Below are positions 17,606 to 26,989 of a stretch of DNA of 64,000 nucleotides, in pieces. Within the stretch, counting starts at the first letter, position 1. The number at the start of each line of letters is the position of its first letter. The notes beneath the pieces are model-generated. The model was given only the letters and a program-made list of their open reading frames with translations. It searched no databases and was not told the DNA's origin. Source of the DNA: Bradyrhizobium sp. CB1015 (GTDB taxonomy: Bacteria; Pseudomonadota; Alphaproteobacteria; Rhizobiales; Xanthobacteraceae); assembly GCF_025200925.1 (NCBI RefSeq), contig NZ_CP104174.1, positions 4,712,001 to 4,776,000 of the forward strand. Reading direction: 5' to 3'. Made by a program: the position numbers and the translations under genes.

Positions 17606-18376
17606 TCAGGCCATCACCGAAAATCCGCCATCGACCGGGATCGCCGTACCCGTGACGAAATTCGACGCTGGCGATGCCAGGAACACGGCGATGCCGGCAA
17701 AGTCGTCGATGTCGCCCCAACGCCCCGCGGGCGTGCGCGCCAGCACGCGCTCGTGCAGCCCCGAGACCTGCTGCCGTGCGCCGCGGGTGAGATCGGTGTC
17801 GATCCAGCCCGGCAGGATGGCGTTGACCTGGATGTTGTCGGGCGCCCAGGCATTGGCGCAGGCGCGGGTGTACTGCACGATGCCGCCCTTGCTGGCCGCA
17901 TAGGCGGTCGCGAAGCTCGCCCCGAAGATCGACATCATCGAGCCGATGTTGATCACCTTGCCGTTGCCGGACGCCTTCAGCGCCGGATAGGCCAGCTTCG
18001 AGCACACGAAGGCGCTGGTGAGGTTGGTGTCGATCACCTTGTTCCATTCGTCGAGCTCGAGCTCGTGCGGCGGCTTGCGGATGCTCATGCCGGCATTGTT
18101 GACGAGGATGTCGATGCGGCCGAGCTCCTTGACGACGCGCTCGATCATGGCTGCGACCGCGGCCTTGTCGGTGACGTCGGTGGCGACGGCGATCGCCTTC
18201 ACGCCACGCTGCCTGAGATCGGCCACGGCGGCGGCGGACTTGGTCTCGTTGCGTCCGACCACGGCGATATCGGCGCCCGCATCGGCGAGGCCCCGCGCCA
18301 TGCCGAGCCCGATGCCGCCATTGCCTCCCGTGACGATCGCGACCTTGCCGCGGAGATCGAACCGGCTGGATGTCAT
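17606..18376 (-). CDS. SDR-family NAD(P)-dependent oxidoreductase (gluconate 5-dehydrogenase-like)
   Basis: A 256-residue classical short-chain dehydrogenase. Visible are the TGGNGGIG cofactor loop (17-24), NNAG (~93-96), the catalytic serine in INIGSMMS (~144), YAASK (~158-162) and the C-terminal PVDGGFS. The overall pattern resembles KduD/gluconate 5-dehydrogenase members, which interconvert keto and hydroxy sugar acids, but substrate specificity cannot be read from sequence. It is the downstream member of a minus-strand pair with a small membrane protein 22 bases upstream. Confidence 0.86.
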   Translation of the reverse strand: MTSSRFDLRGKVAIVTGGNGGIGLGMARGLADAGADIAVVGRNETKSAAAVADLRQRGVKAIAVATDVTDKAAVAAMIERVVKELGRIDILVNNAGMSIRKPPHELELDEWNKVIDTNLTSAFVCSKLAYPALKASGNGKVINIGSMMSIFGASFATAYAASKGGIVQYTRACANAWAPDNIQVNAILPGWIDTDLTRGARQQVSGLHERVLARTPAGRWGDIDDFAGIAVFLASPASNFVTGTAIPVDGGFSVMA

Positions 18377-18397
18377 GCTTGTATTCCCTGGTTTCTT

Positions 18398-18583
18398 CTA
18401 TTGGTTGCTCTGCCAGATCAGCACCAGCCCGAACCCGGCCATGGCAGCGCCATAGCCGGCCCATTGCAGCTGGTTGACCATGAAGCTCGATCGCGGCCAC
18501 GGAACCGTGCCCGTGCCCTGTCCGATCCAGAGCAGCCCGAGAGCGGTTGCAAACAGGCCTGCCACAAGCAGAAATCTGCGCAT
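18398..18583 (-). CDS. Small two-helix inner-membrane protein
   Basis: A 61-residue protein with two predicted membrane helices (FLLVAGLFATALGLLWIG and WAGYGAAMAGFGLVLIW) joined by a short loop with PWPRSSFMVN. GGAGGA sits five bases before the ATG at 18583, so this start is preferred over one 42 bases upstream. It lies 22 bases before the SDR gene and is probably co-transcribed with it. The function is unknown. Confidence 0.75.
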   Translation of the reverse strand: MRRFLLVAGLFATALGLLWIGQGTGTVPWPRSSFMVNQLQWAGYGAAMAGFGLVLIWQSNQ

Positions 18584-18729
18584 GCATTCCTCCCATCGGT
18601 CCGCTTCTGTCGCGGTCCACGGCATCAGCGAATGCCGCGGCCGCGAAAACCTTGGCGCCAGACTAGCCGTAGCTCTGGTGCGGATACAATGGGCCGTGGC
18701 CGCAAGGGGCGCGAGGAGGACGCAAGGCG

Positions 18730-19362
18730 ATGCGCAAGATCATCCTGGGGGCCGCGGCTGCGATCGCGCTGGCCGTCGCCTACGCCGCAATTCCGCGTCA
18801 GGCGGATCTGCGCGCCTTCGATCCGGCCGAGATGGCGCGGCTGGAGACCGCGATGTGGCGCGACTATTACGACAAGCGCTATGCCGCGCTGTTCATCCAT
18901 CTCTATCAGTCGATCCGGACGCAATTCGGATTTTCGCCGCTGCAGAGCCTGCAGGTCGCCCTCAGCGCGGCCGAGGCCGCGAAAACGTTCCAGCCGACGC
19001 GGTCGCGCCCGGAGGCGGCTGCGGCACTGCCGGCTCTCGTGGCCTATTACCGGAACCTTGCGTCGGCTGCTTCCCTTGCATTCGACGTGGAGCAGGCCGC
19101 CCGGCTCGAGCTCGATTGGTGGCAAGCGCGGCGCGAGGCGGTCGCCCCCCACGACTATGGCCTGACCATCGCGCGCGTTGCGGCGCTGACCTATGGCAGG
19201 GCAGATGACGATCCCGGCATCGGGGGGTTCGGCGTTGCCCGGGCCGAAGCCATGGCGTTTCGCGATGAACGGGGCGAGGCGATCACCGAAGCCGATTGGG
19301 CCGCGATCGAAGCCCGGCTCGCCGACGCCTATGGGGCGCTCAAGGCGAGTGTCGGACGCTAG
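18730..19362 (+). CDS. Hypothetical protein with N-terminal membrane anchor or signal
   Basis: A 210-residue protein of unknown function. The N terminus (MRKIILGAAAAIALAVAYAAIP) is a signal peptide or single membrane anchor. The rest is helical, with conserved-looking aromatic clusters (AMWRDYYDKRYAALFIHLYQ, LELDWWQARREAV), which suggests a periplasmic alpha-helical domain. GAGGA lies upstream of the ATG and a terminator follows 13 bases after the stop, so it is a monocistronic unit. I do not recognise the family. Confidence 0.75.
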   Translation: MRKIILGAAAAIALAVAYAAIPRQADLRAFDPAEMARLETAMWRDYYDKRYAALFIHLYQSIRTQFGFSPLQSLQVALSAAEAAKTFQPTRSRPEAAAALPALVAYYRNLASAASLAFDVEQAARLELDWWQARREAVAPHDYGLTIARVAALTYGRADDDPGIGGFGVARAEAMAFRDERGEAITEADWAAIEARLADAYGALKASVGR

Positions 19363-19375
19363 AACCCAAAACGAA

Positions 19376-19400
19376 AAAGCCCCGGCGATGCCGGGGCTTT
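19376..19400. terminator. Bidirectional terminator between convergent genes
   Basis: AAAGCCCCGGC / GCCGGGGCTTT perfect 11-bp stem with a 3-base loop, 22 bases from the stop of the minus-strand beta-barrel gene and 13 bases from the stop of the plus-strand hypothetical gene. A-rich on one side, T-rich on the other. Confidence 0.85.
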
Positions 19401-19422
19401 GACGTCTGAACCTGCGTTCGGA

Positions 19423-20274
19423 TCAGTATTTCGCGACGACCGGGCCGCTCCAGTTGAAGCGATAGACCAGCGAGGTCGAGATGGTCTGGACCCAGGGTTT
19501 GAACGTAACGGCTTCGCCGGTCAGAGTTCCGGGTGCGCCAAGGAAATCGTTGCCAGCGACATAGCGCGTGGGCAGCGAAATGCGGTCGTAGAAGGCCGAC
19601 CGATATTCGGTCTTCATGAACCAGCCCGGCGCCGAGATTCCGAAGAGATCCAAATTGTTCTCGACGCCACCGCCGATGAACCAGCCATCACGACGGAAGG
19701 AGCTGGTGGTAGTTTGCGCGCCGGTGGGAACAAACGGCGGCACGATAAGGAAGGTTTGCGTGGTGCCAGACCACTCCGAACCGGAGTAACCGGCGTTCAC
19801 GTAAGAGAGAACATTTGGAGCGACCAAATAGCCCAGCCGCGCACCGGCGGCGTAGCTCGTGCGCAGCTTTTCACGGCCCTCAGTACCGAACCAGGGGTCG
19901 CTCAGCGAACCGCGGATATCGCCGAACTGGCCGTCACCAAAGACACCGACCACCCAGCGGTTGTTGAACTGCCAGTCGTACCCAATACCAACTGTGCCAA
20001 ACCAACCTGAGCCACCCAAGCGTTGATCACGAGTGAGCGCAGTGCCAGCAGGCCCAAAGCCCAAGAATGGCAAGGTCGCGACACCAGTGCTGTTAACGTT
20101 GCTGTCGGCACTCCAGAGCCCGCCGCCACCACCGCCGAAGACGTAGAAGCCGGTCCAATTCGCCACCGGAGCAGCCACAGGAGCCTTCGCATAGGGACGG
20201 GCGCCCAAGTCGGCGGACGAGGCCGAGCCGGTCATCGCCGCGATCGCGGTCAAAGCGAGCAACGTCTTCTGCAT
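19423..20274 (-). CDS. Outer-membrane beta-barrel protein, tandem copy 1
   Basis: A 283-residue barrel with signal peptide (MQKTLLALTAIAAMTGSASSADLG), a NWTGFYVFGGGGGGLW opening strand, alternating strands and a C-terminal aromatic residue (YRFNWSGPVVAKY). The neighbour at 20652 is a close paralogue: long blocks such as SDPWFGTEGREKLRTSYAAG are identical, while a surface-loop segment near residues 195-215 differs completely. ATG 20274 is chosen over an upstream in-frame start at 20337 because it begins the signal peptide and has GGGGA before it. Confidence 0.88.
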   Translation of the reverse strand: MQKTLLALTAIAAMTGSASSADLGARPYAKAPVAAPVANWTGFYVFGGGGGGLWSADSNVNSTGVATLPFLGFGPAGTALTRDQRLGGSGWFGTVGIGYDWQFNNRWVVGVFGDGQFGDIRGSLSDPWFGTEGREKLRTSYAAGARLGYLVAPNVLSYVNAGYSGSEWSGTTQTFLIVPPFVPTGAQTTTSSFRRDGWFIGGGVENNLDLFGISAPGWFMKTEYRSAFYDRISLPTRYVAGNDFLGAPGTLTGEAVTFKPWVQTISTSLVYRFNWSGPVVAKY

Positions 20275-20609
20275 TTCAAATCCCCAACCCTGTCGGCGCG
20301 AGCGCACTGAAGTCCGTCTCATCTGATGCCCGAACAATAGACGGTTCTCGCCGAAATGCTGTTGCCGGCTAGGTACAGGCGCCGGAAAACGCCAGCCGGG
20401 CGAATTCTTGAAGCGTTATCGCATCCATGAAAATAAAGTGCCTTCAATATCTTACATGTATTCCCGGATTTTTCCTTCGGGCAAGCTTCGTTGGCAATTG
20501 GCCGTGGTCCGACATAGAGGCAATTCTGCCTCAGCCCTACCCCCGGCTTGCCCTGTGAGTCGCTGGCCGAATCGCAGATGAATCGCGGTCCGGTCACCCC
20601 AAAATGGCA
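20275..20609. other. Gene-free interval between the two tandem beta-barrel genes
   Basis: This stretch holds the presumed promoter of tandem copy 1 on the minus strand. The base composition falls toward AT around 20400-20480. No ORF with a convincing start or motif and no clear inverted repeat are visible until the terminator at 20610. Confidence 0.5.
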
Positions 20610-20632
20610 AAGCCCCGGCGATGCCGGGGCTT
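20610..20632 (-). terminator. Terminator of beta-barrel tandem copy 2
   Basis: AAGCCCCGGC / GCCGGGGCTT stem with a GAT loop. On the minus strand it reads out into TTGCCATTTT. The core is identical to the terminator at 19376, suggesting it was copied with the gene. Confidence 0.85.
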
Positions 20633-20651
20633 GCTTGATCGTAAGATCAGA

Positions 20652-21488
20652 TCAGTACTTCGCGACGACCGGGCCGGTCCAATTGAAGCGGTAGACCAGC
20701 GAGGTGCTGATGGTCTGAACCCAGGGCTTGAAAGTAACGGCGTCCCCGGTCGGCCCCACAGGCAAGGCGAAGACGTTGCCTGCAGCGATCGTCGTGGGCA
20801 GCGAAATCCGATCGTAGAATGCCGAACGGTACTCCGTCTTCATGAACCAGCCGGGGGCGGAGACACCGAACAAGTCCAAGTTGTTCTCGACGCCGCCGCC
20901 GATGAACCAGCCGTCGCGACGGAAGGATTGAGTCGTGGAAAAAGCAGTAGCGGTGGGGCCGACAAGCGGGAACTGCGTTGTGCCCGACCACTCAGAGCCG
21001 GAGTAACCCGCGTTTACGTAGGAAAGGACGTTGGGAGCAACTAGATATCCCAGTCGCACACCAGCCGCGTAGCTGGTTCGAAGCTTTTCGCGGCCCTCAG
21101 TACCAAACCAGGGGTCGCTCAGCGAACCGCGGATGTCGCCAAACTGACCGTCTGCAAAGGCGCCCGCGACCCAGCGGCTATTGAATTGCCAGTCATAGCC
21201 GAGGCCGACAGTGCCGAACCATCCCGAGCCACCAAGGCGCTGATCGCGTGTAAGAGCCGTGCCTGCCGGACCAAAACCGCCGAACGGGCCAACGACACCG
21301 GTGCTGTTCACGTTGCTGTCGGCATTCCAGAGACCGCCGCCGCCACCGCCGAAGACGTAGAAGCCGGTCCAGTTGGCCACGGGAGCCGCGACCGGAGCCT
21401 TTGCATACGGACGGGCGCCCAAGTCGGCGGCCGAGGCCGAGCCGGTCATCGCCGCGACCGCGGTCAGAGCGAACAAAATCTTCTTCAT
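20652..21488 (-). CDS. Outer-membrane beta-barrel protein, tandem copy 2
   Basis: A 278-residue paralogue of the gene at 19423, with signal peptide MKKILFALTAVAAMTGSASAADLG, the same opening strand and a C terminus FNWTGPVVAKY. Differences concentrate in two loops (VGPFGGFGPAG region near 70 and FPLVGPTATAF near 195), the pattern expected of exposed loops under diversifying selection or phage pressure. ATG 21488 is chosen over 21533 because it begins the signal peptide with GGGGA upstream. Confidence 0.88.
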   Translation of the reverse strand: MKKILFALTAVAAMTGSASAADLGARPYAKAPVAAPVANWTGFYVFGGGGGGLWNADSNVNSTGVVGPFGGFGPAGTALTRDQRLGGSGWFGTVGLGYDWQFNSRWVAGAFADGQFGDIRGSLSDPWFGTEGREKLRTSYAAGVRLGYLVAPNVLSYVNAGYSGSEWSGTTQFPLVGPTATAFSTTQSFRRDGWFIGGGVENNLDLFGVSAPGWFMKTEYRSAFYDRISLPTTIAAGNVFALPVGPTGDAVTFKPWVQTISTSLVYRFNWTGPVVAKY

Positions 21489-21916
21489 GTTAAAATCCCC
21501 AAACCTTGTCGGCGCGAGCGCAGTTCCGGTCAAATTCGATGCTTGGACTATAGACGTTTCCGCCCGAAATGCTGTTGCTGCCCAGACACAGGTGCTCGAA
21601 AACGGTCCGGTGTTGTACGGAGGACACAGCGGGGAGGGTCGATCGGTGAGGCGAAAAGAGCTGCTAATACAGTTGGTTATTCGTACAACCGGGGCCGCGC
21701 CTCAAAGTTGTGCTTGAGGCGCCATCAGCAATTTTCGAGATCAGGCTCAGGATGTGGTCCCGTTGTGCCTGAAATCGCGCCGATTTCAATCAGCGCGATT
21801 CTCCCGGCACCCTCTCAGGAGCCGATTCGGCGCATTTTGGCATGGTTCGGCTGATGCGTAACAAAGCGGGGCCGGCAAAGGCGATTGCCCAAGCGCCGTG
21901 GCTTGGGCCTTCCGCC
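21489..21916. other. Gene-free interval upstream of beta-barrel copy 2
   Basis: This interval of 428 bases carries the promoter side of the beta-barrel gene and the 3' side of parE. Short ORFs here lack a ribosome site and any family motif. I see no repeat element and no convincing terminator for parE. Confidence 0.5.
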
Positions 21917-23959
<2,043 letters not shown>

Positions 23960-24231
23960 GTATCTTGATGTGCTTAGAGGGCCGCACGGCGGCGAATCGG
24001 TTCAGCGGACTATGCCACTTCTGGATTGGAAAGGTTATCGCCGGGCCGGCCAAGCGGCGTGGTTGGGCGCCAATCCCGGCGATTTTACGCCGCATTGCCA
24101 TTAGTTCCCGGCAATTTGACGTATCGGACTGGTTTGGATTGGTTTTTGTGACTTGATGTCACACAAGTCCTTGGCTTACCAGTCGTTTTCATCGAGCAGC
24201 ACCTTGAGCGGGCGGGAAGGCTTAATCTGGA

Positions 24232-24762
24232 ATGGAGCAATTTGCGCACGCCCTGGCCGATTTCGTGCGCGCTCACCAGGCCTGGGCGGCTCCGATCGTG
24301 TTCCTGCTGGCTTTCGGCGAGTCGCTCGCCTTCATCTCGCTCTTGGTCCCGGCTTGGGGCGCGCTGGTGGCGATCGGCGCGTTGATCGGGGTGAGCGGCA
24401 TCAACTTCTATCCGGTCTGGATCGCCGGCGGCCTCGGGGCGGCGCTGGGCGACTGGGTCTCTTACTGGTTCGGCTACCGCTACAAGGAGCACGTCGCCCA
24501 GATGTGGCCGCTCTCGCGCTACCCGGAGCTGCTGCCCAGAGGCGAAGCTTTCGTCCGCAGCTGGGGCATCCCCAGCATCTTCATCGGCCGCTTCTTCGGT
24601 CCCTTGCGCGCCTCCGTGCCGCTCGCGGCCGGCATTTTCGAGATGCCCTATTGGAGCTTCCAGGCCGCCAATTTCATCTCGGCCCTGGTCTGGTCGGCCG
24701 TGCTGCTGCTGTTCGGTGACGTGCTCGCCAAGATCATGGAATGGACCTGGCGGTTGTTCTAG
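24232..24762 (+). CDS. DedA/SNARE-associated family membrane protein
   Basis: A 176-residue inner-membrane protein of the DedA (VTT) family, members of which transport or flip undecaprenyl phosphate or phospholipids. Recognisable features are the FLLAFGESLAFISLLVPAWGALV opening, the G-D-W segment in GAALGDWVSYWFGYRY and the re-entrant motif GRFFGPLRASVPLAAG. The conserved arginines of GRFFGPLRA are present. It is divergent from parE and is followed by a palindromic repeat that separates it from the argC transcription unit. Confidence 0.87.
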   Translation: MEQFAHALADFVRAHQAWAAPIVFLLAFGESLAFISLLVPAWGALVAIGALIGVSGINFYPVWIAGGLGAALGDWVSYWFGYRYKEHVAQMWPLSRYPELLPRGEAFVRSWGIPSIFIGRFFGPLRASVPLAAGIFEMPYWSFQAANFISALVWSAVLLLFGDVLAKIMEWTWRLF

Positions 24763-24766
24763 TCCC

Positions 24767-24859
24767 GTCATTCCGGGGCGATCGCGAAGCGAGGAAACCC
24801 GGAACTCGAGATTGTGGTGCGAGATTCCGGTTCGATGCTTTGCATCGCCCCGGAATGAC
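24767..24859. repeat. Palindromic repeat, family B (GTCATTCCGGGGCG...CCGGAATGAC)
   Basis: The outer arms GTCATTCCGGGGCGA and CGCCCCGGAATGAC are inverted copies. The inner arms CCCGGAACTCGAGATT and GATTCCGG are less perfect. The same family recurs at 34675-34773, and a left half is at 52764-52805. It ends ten bases before the -35 box of the argC leader. Confidence 0.8.
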
Positions 24860-24869
24860 AAAGGTCACC

Positions 24870-24898
24870 TTGACGGGAACCGCATCTCGCCTTATAGC
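24870..24898 (+). promoter_or_regulatory. Sigma-70-type promoter of the arginine leader
   Basis: TTGACG at 24870-24875 and TATAGC at 24893-24898 are separated by 17 bases. The ATG of the leader peptide is nine bases after the -10 box, so transcription is expected to begin at or within two bases of the A of ATG, giving a leaderless message. Confidence 0.6.
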
Positions 24899-24906
24899 CG
24901 CGCGCC

Positions 24907-24984
24907 ATGATCAACGCCGCGACCATCCTGTTCGCTCGTCGCCGCCGCCGCAGCCTAGCGGTTTGGGCGGTCGATCGCGTTTGA
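24907..24984 (+). CDS. Putative leader peptide with five consecutive arginine codons
   Basis: A 25-codon ORF (MINAATILFARRRRRSLAVW then AVDRV) whose codons 11-15 (24937-24951) are CGT CGC CGC CGC CGC. A sixth arginine codon is near the end. No Shine-Dalgarno sequence can fit, because the predicted transcription start coincides with the ATG. It precedes an operon whose second gene is argC and is followed by alternative hairpins (24955-25034). I infer that ribosome stalling at the arginine codons when charged tRNA-Arg is scarce allows transcription into the operon. The rhizobial trpL leader is a known precedent for a leaderless attenuation peptide. Confidence 0.65.
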   Translation: MINAATILFARRRRRSLAVWAVDRV

Positions 24985-25034
24985 GATCATCGTCTTTGCC
25001 GCTGGACCCGATCCGCGGCATCCTCTCTCCTGTC
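24955..25034 (+). promoter_or_regulatory. Putative arginine attenuator (alternative antiterminator and terminator hairpins)
   Basis: Terminator-like stem: GCCGC (24998-25002) plus GGA (25004-25006) pairs with TCC plus GCGGC (25012-25019), one bulged T, five-base loop, then the pyrimidine tail ATCCTCTCTCCTGTC. Competing stem: CTAGCGGT (24955-24962), just after the arginine codons, pairs with GCCGCTGG (24998-25005), giving six Watson-Crick and two G-U pairs, and would consume the terminator's left arm. A third option pairs GCCGCC within the arginine codons with GGCGGT (24966-24971). This three-way arrangement is the classical attenuator plan. The tail is C/T-rich rather than all T, so intrinsic strength is uncertain. 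Confidence 0.55.
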
Positions 25035-25085
25035 AGCGCGATCTGATCCGGCGGCTCCCCCGAGGAGGCCCAGCAGGAGACTACG

Positions 25086-25766
25086 ATGTACACGCCACCC
25101 TTTTTCAAGCAGGACCGCGCCGCGAGCCTGAAATTCGCCGATGAGCGCGGCTTCGGCACCATGTGCGCCTTCGACGGCAGGAAGCCGATCGCCTCGCCAT
25201 TGCCGTTCTATTTGACCTATGCCGCAGACGGCACGCCGCAGGCCGCGTTTCATCTCGCCCGTCACAATCCGCTGCTAAAACTGGCGGGCGGCGATGCGTC
25301 GTGGCTGCTCGCGGTCAACGGCCCCGATGCCTATGTATCGCCGGACTGGTACGTCTCGCCGGATCAGGTTCCGACCTGGCTCTACCTGTCGGTGCATCTG
25401 AGCGGGCCGGTGCGGCTGTTGTCGGACGACGAGCTGGCGGTGCAACTCGACACGCTCAGCGACAAGTTCGAGACCTGGCTGCTGCCGAAGAAGCCTTGGA
25501 CCTCGGGTAAGATGACCGCCGGGCGGCTCGAGGCCTTGAAGAAGGGGATCGTGGGTCTGGCCATGACGGTTGAAGACGTCGAAGGCAGCTTCAAGCTGAA
25601 CCAGCACAAGTCCGACGCCGACTTTGCGGCGATCGCCAATGCGCTCAGTGCCGGCGACGCCGACGCCAAGCAGATCTCACATTTGATGCGGCAGGTAAGG
25701 CCGCAAGCCTTCGCAGAACAAGTTTTCTCAGACGACACGAACATGCTCGAAGGGAGCGCGCCATGA
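25086..25766 (+). CDS. PaiB-like FMN-binding protein
   Basis: A 226-residue protein of the FMN-binding negative transcriptional regulator (PaiB) family: MYTPPFFKQD at the N terminus, then HLARHNPLL, YVSPDWY and VPTWLYLSVHL, all typical of this split-barrel flavin-binding fold. Bacillus PaiB affects sporulation and protease genes. The proteobacterial members are uncharacterised and may be flavin-dependent enzymes. AGGAG sits eight bases before the ATG. Its last codons overlap the argC start by four bases (ATGA), so the two proteins are translationally coupled, and both lie behind the arginine leader. Confidence 0.85.
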   Translation: MYTPPFFKQDRAASLKFADERGFGTMCAFDGRKPIASPLPFYLTYAADGTPQAAFHLARHNPLLKLAGGDASWLLAVNGPDAYVSPDWYVSPDQVPTWLYLSVHLSGPVRLLSDDELAVQLDTLSDKFETWLLPKKPWTSGKMTAGRLEALKKGIVGLAMTVEDVEGSFKLNQHKSDADFAAIANALSAGDADAKQISHLMRQVRPQAFAEQVFSDDTNMLEGSAP

Positions 25767-26746
25767 CCCTCGCTGACACCACCAAAGCTCCGGCCACGAG
25801 CGCGGCCAAGAAGCCGGCCACCGTCTTCGTCGATGGCGGTTCCGGCACCACCGGCCTCGGCATCAACGAGCGGATGAAGCACCAGAATGACGTCGTCGTG
25901 AAGACGCTTCCCGATGACAAGCGCAAGGATCCCGCCGCCAAGAAGGCGCTGATGGAGGAGGTGGATCTCGTCATCCTATGCCTGCCGGACGACGCCGCCA
26001 AGGAAACCGTTGCCCTGGTCGACAGCATGGGCACTCAAGCGCCGAAGGTGCTGGATGCCTCGACCGCCTACCGGATCGCGCCGGACTGGGCCTACGGCTT
26101 TCCGGAGCTGACGCCGGACCAGGCCGGCAGGATCAAGGCCGCGAAGAAGGTCTCCAATCCCGGCTGCTATCCGACCGGCGCGATCGCGCTCTTGCGGCCG
26201 ATCGTCGATGCCGGCCTGCTGCCGCCTGATTATCCCGTCACCGTCAACGCGGTGAGCGGCTATTCCGGTGGCGGCAAGTCGATGATCGCAAGCTTCGAAG
26301 ACGGCAGCGCGCCGTCCTTCGAGCTCTACGGCCTCGGCTTCGAGCACAAGCATTTGCCGGAGATGCAGCTCTATTCGAACCTGACGCGGCGGCCGATCTT
26401 CATTCCCTCGGTCGGCAATTACCGGCAGGGCATGCTGGTCTCGGTGCCGCTCCAGCTCGCCACGCTGCCGGGCAAGCCCGGCGGCGCCGACCTGCAGGCG
26501 GCGATGGCAAAGCGTTACGCCGGCTCGAAATACGTCAAGGTGATGCCGCTGCAGAACGAGGCGAGCAAGGGCGGCCGGCTCGAGCCGGAGGCGCTCAACG
26601 AGACCAACATGCTCGAGCTCTACGTCTTCGCCAGCGACAAATATCACCAGGCGCTACTGGTCGCCCGGCTCGACAATCTCGGCAAGGGTGCATCCGGTGC
26701 GGCCGTGCAGAACATGCGGCTGATGCTGGGCCTGCCGGAGGAGTAG
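25763..26746 (+). CDS. argC: N-acetyl-gamma-glutamyl-phosphate reductase (type 2 ArgC)
   Basis: ArgC reduces N-acetylglutamyl-5-phosphate to the semialdehyde with NADPH, the third step of arginine synthesis. The 327-residue protein has an NADP-binding start (VFVDGGSGTTGLGI), catalytic cysteine C135 in SNPGCYPTGAI, and the C-terminal NETNMLELYVF. The length and pattern fit type 2 ArgC (the shorter group, without the long insert). The N-terminal ~18 residues are an Ala/Thr/Lys-rich extension. It overlaps the PaiB-like gene by four bases and is followed at once by a palindromic repeat. The leader at 24907 suggests control by arginine supply. Confidence 0.94.
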   Translation: MTLADTTKAPATSAAKKPATVFVDGGSGTTGLGINERMKHQNDVVVKTLPDDKRKDPAAKKALMEEVDLVILCLPDDAAKETVALVDSMGTQAPKVLDASTAYRIAPDWAYGFPELTPDQAGRIKAAKKVSNPGCYPTGAIALLRPIVDAGLLPPDYPVTVNAVSGYSGGGKSMIASFEDGSAPSFELYGLGFEHKHLPEMQLYSNLTRRPIFIPSVGNYRQGMLVSVPLQLATLPGKPGGADLQAAMAKRYAGSKYVKVMPLQNEASKGGRLEPEALNETNMLELYVFASDKYHQALLVARLDNLGKGASGAAVQNMRLMLGLPEE

Positions 26747-26750
26747 GGCA

Positions 26751-26877
26751 GTCTCGTGCCCCGGACGCAGCGCAGCACTTCTTCAGTGATGCGCTGCAGA
26801 GCCGGGGCCCATGCGTCCTGCTTGATTTGCGGCTTTCTAGGTCCCGGCTCGCGCTTCGCGCGTCCGGGACACGAGAC
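26751..26877. repeat. Palindromic repeat, family A, second copy
   Basis: GTCTCGTGCCCCGGACGC and GCGTCCGGGACACGAGAC form the outer arms, with inner GAGCCGGGGCCCA and GTCCCGGCTC segments. It is the same family as 7346-7517. It lies four bases after the argC stop and ends next to the beta-barrel remnant, so it may end both transcripts. Confidence 0.8.
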
Positions 26878-26878
26878 C

Positions 26879-26989
26879 TCAATACTTCGCGATGACCGGA
26901 CCGCCGAAGCGGTAGTTGATCCGGGCGGTGATCAGATCGACGTCCTGCTCGATGCGGTCGGTATGCGAGAACGTGCCGACCGGCGCCAG
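26879..26989 (-). pseudogene. Remnant: C-terminal 36 codons of an outer-membrane beta-barrel gene
   Basis: Read on the minus strand, the stretch from 26989 to the TGA at 26879-26881 gives LAPVGTFSHTDRIEQDVDL then ITARINYRFGGPVIAKY, a typical last pair of strands of an Omp25-like barrel with an aromatic C terminus (compare RFNWSGPVVAKY at 19423 and SYKFDAPVIARY at 16731). Nothing upstream continues the barrel: the preceding codon is the TAG stop of the transcarbamylase-like gene, in the same frame. The 5' part of the gene has evidently been lost or replaced. Confidence 0.75.

Noticed and set aside
17276..19165. 629-residue plus-strand ORF
   Set aside because: It spans the end of a barrel gene, a terminator, the antisense of the SDR and part of the next gene. 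It has no domain and is a frame shadow in GC-rich DNA.
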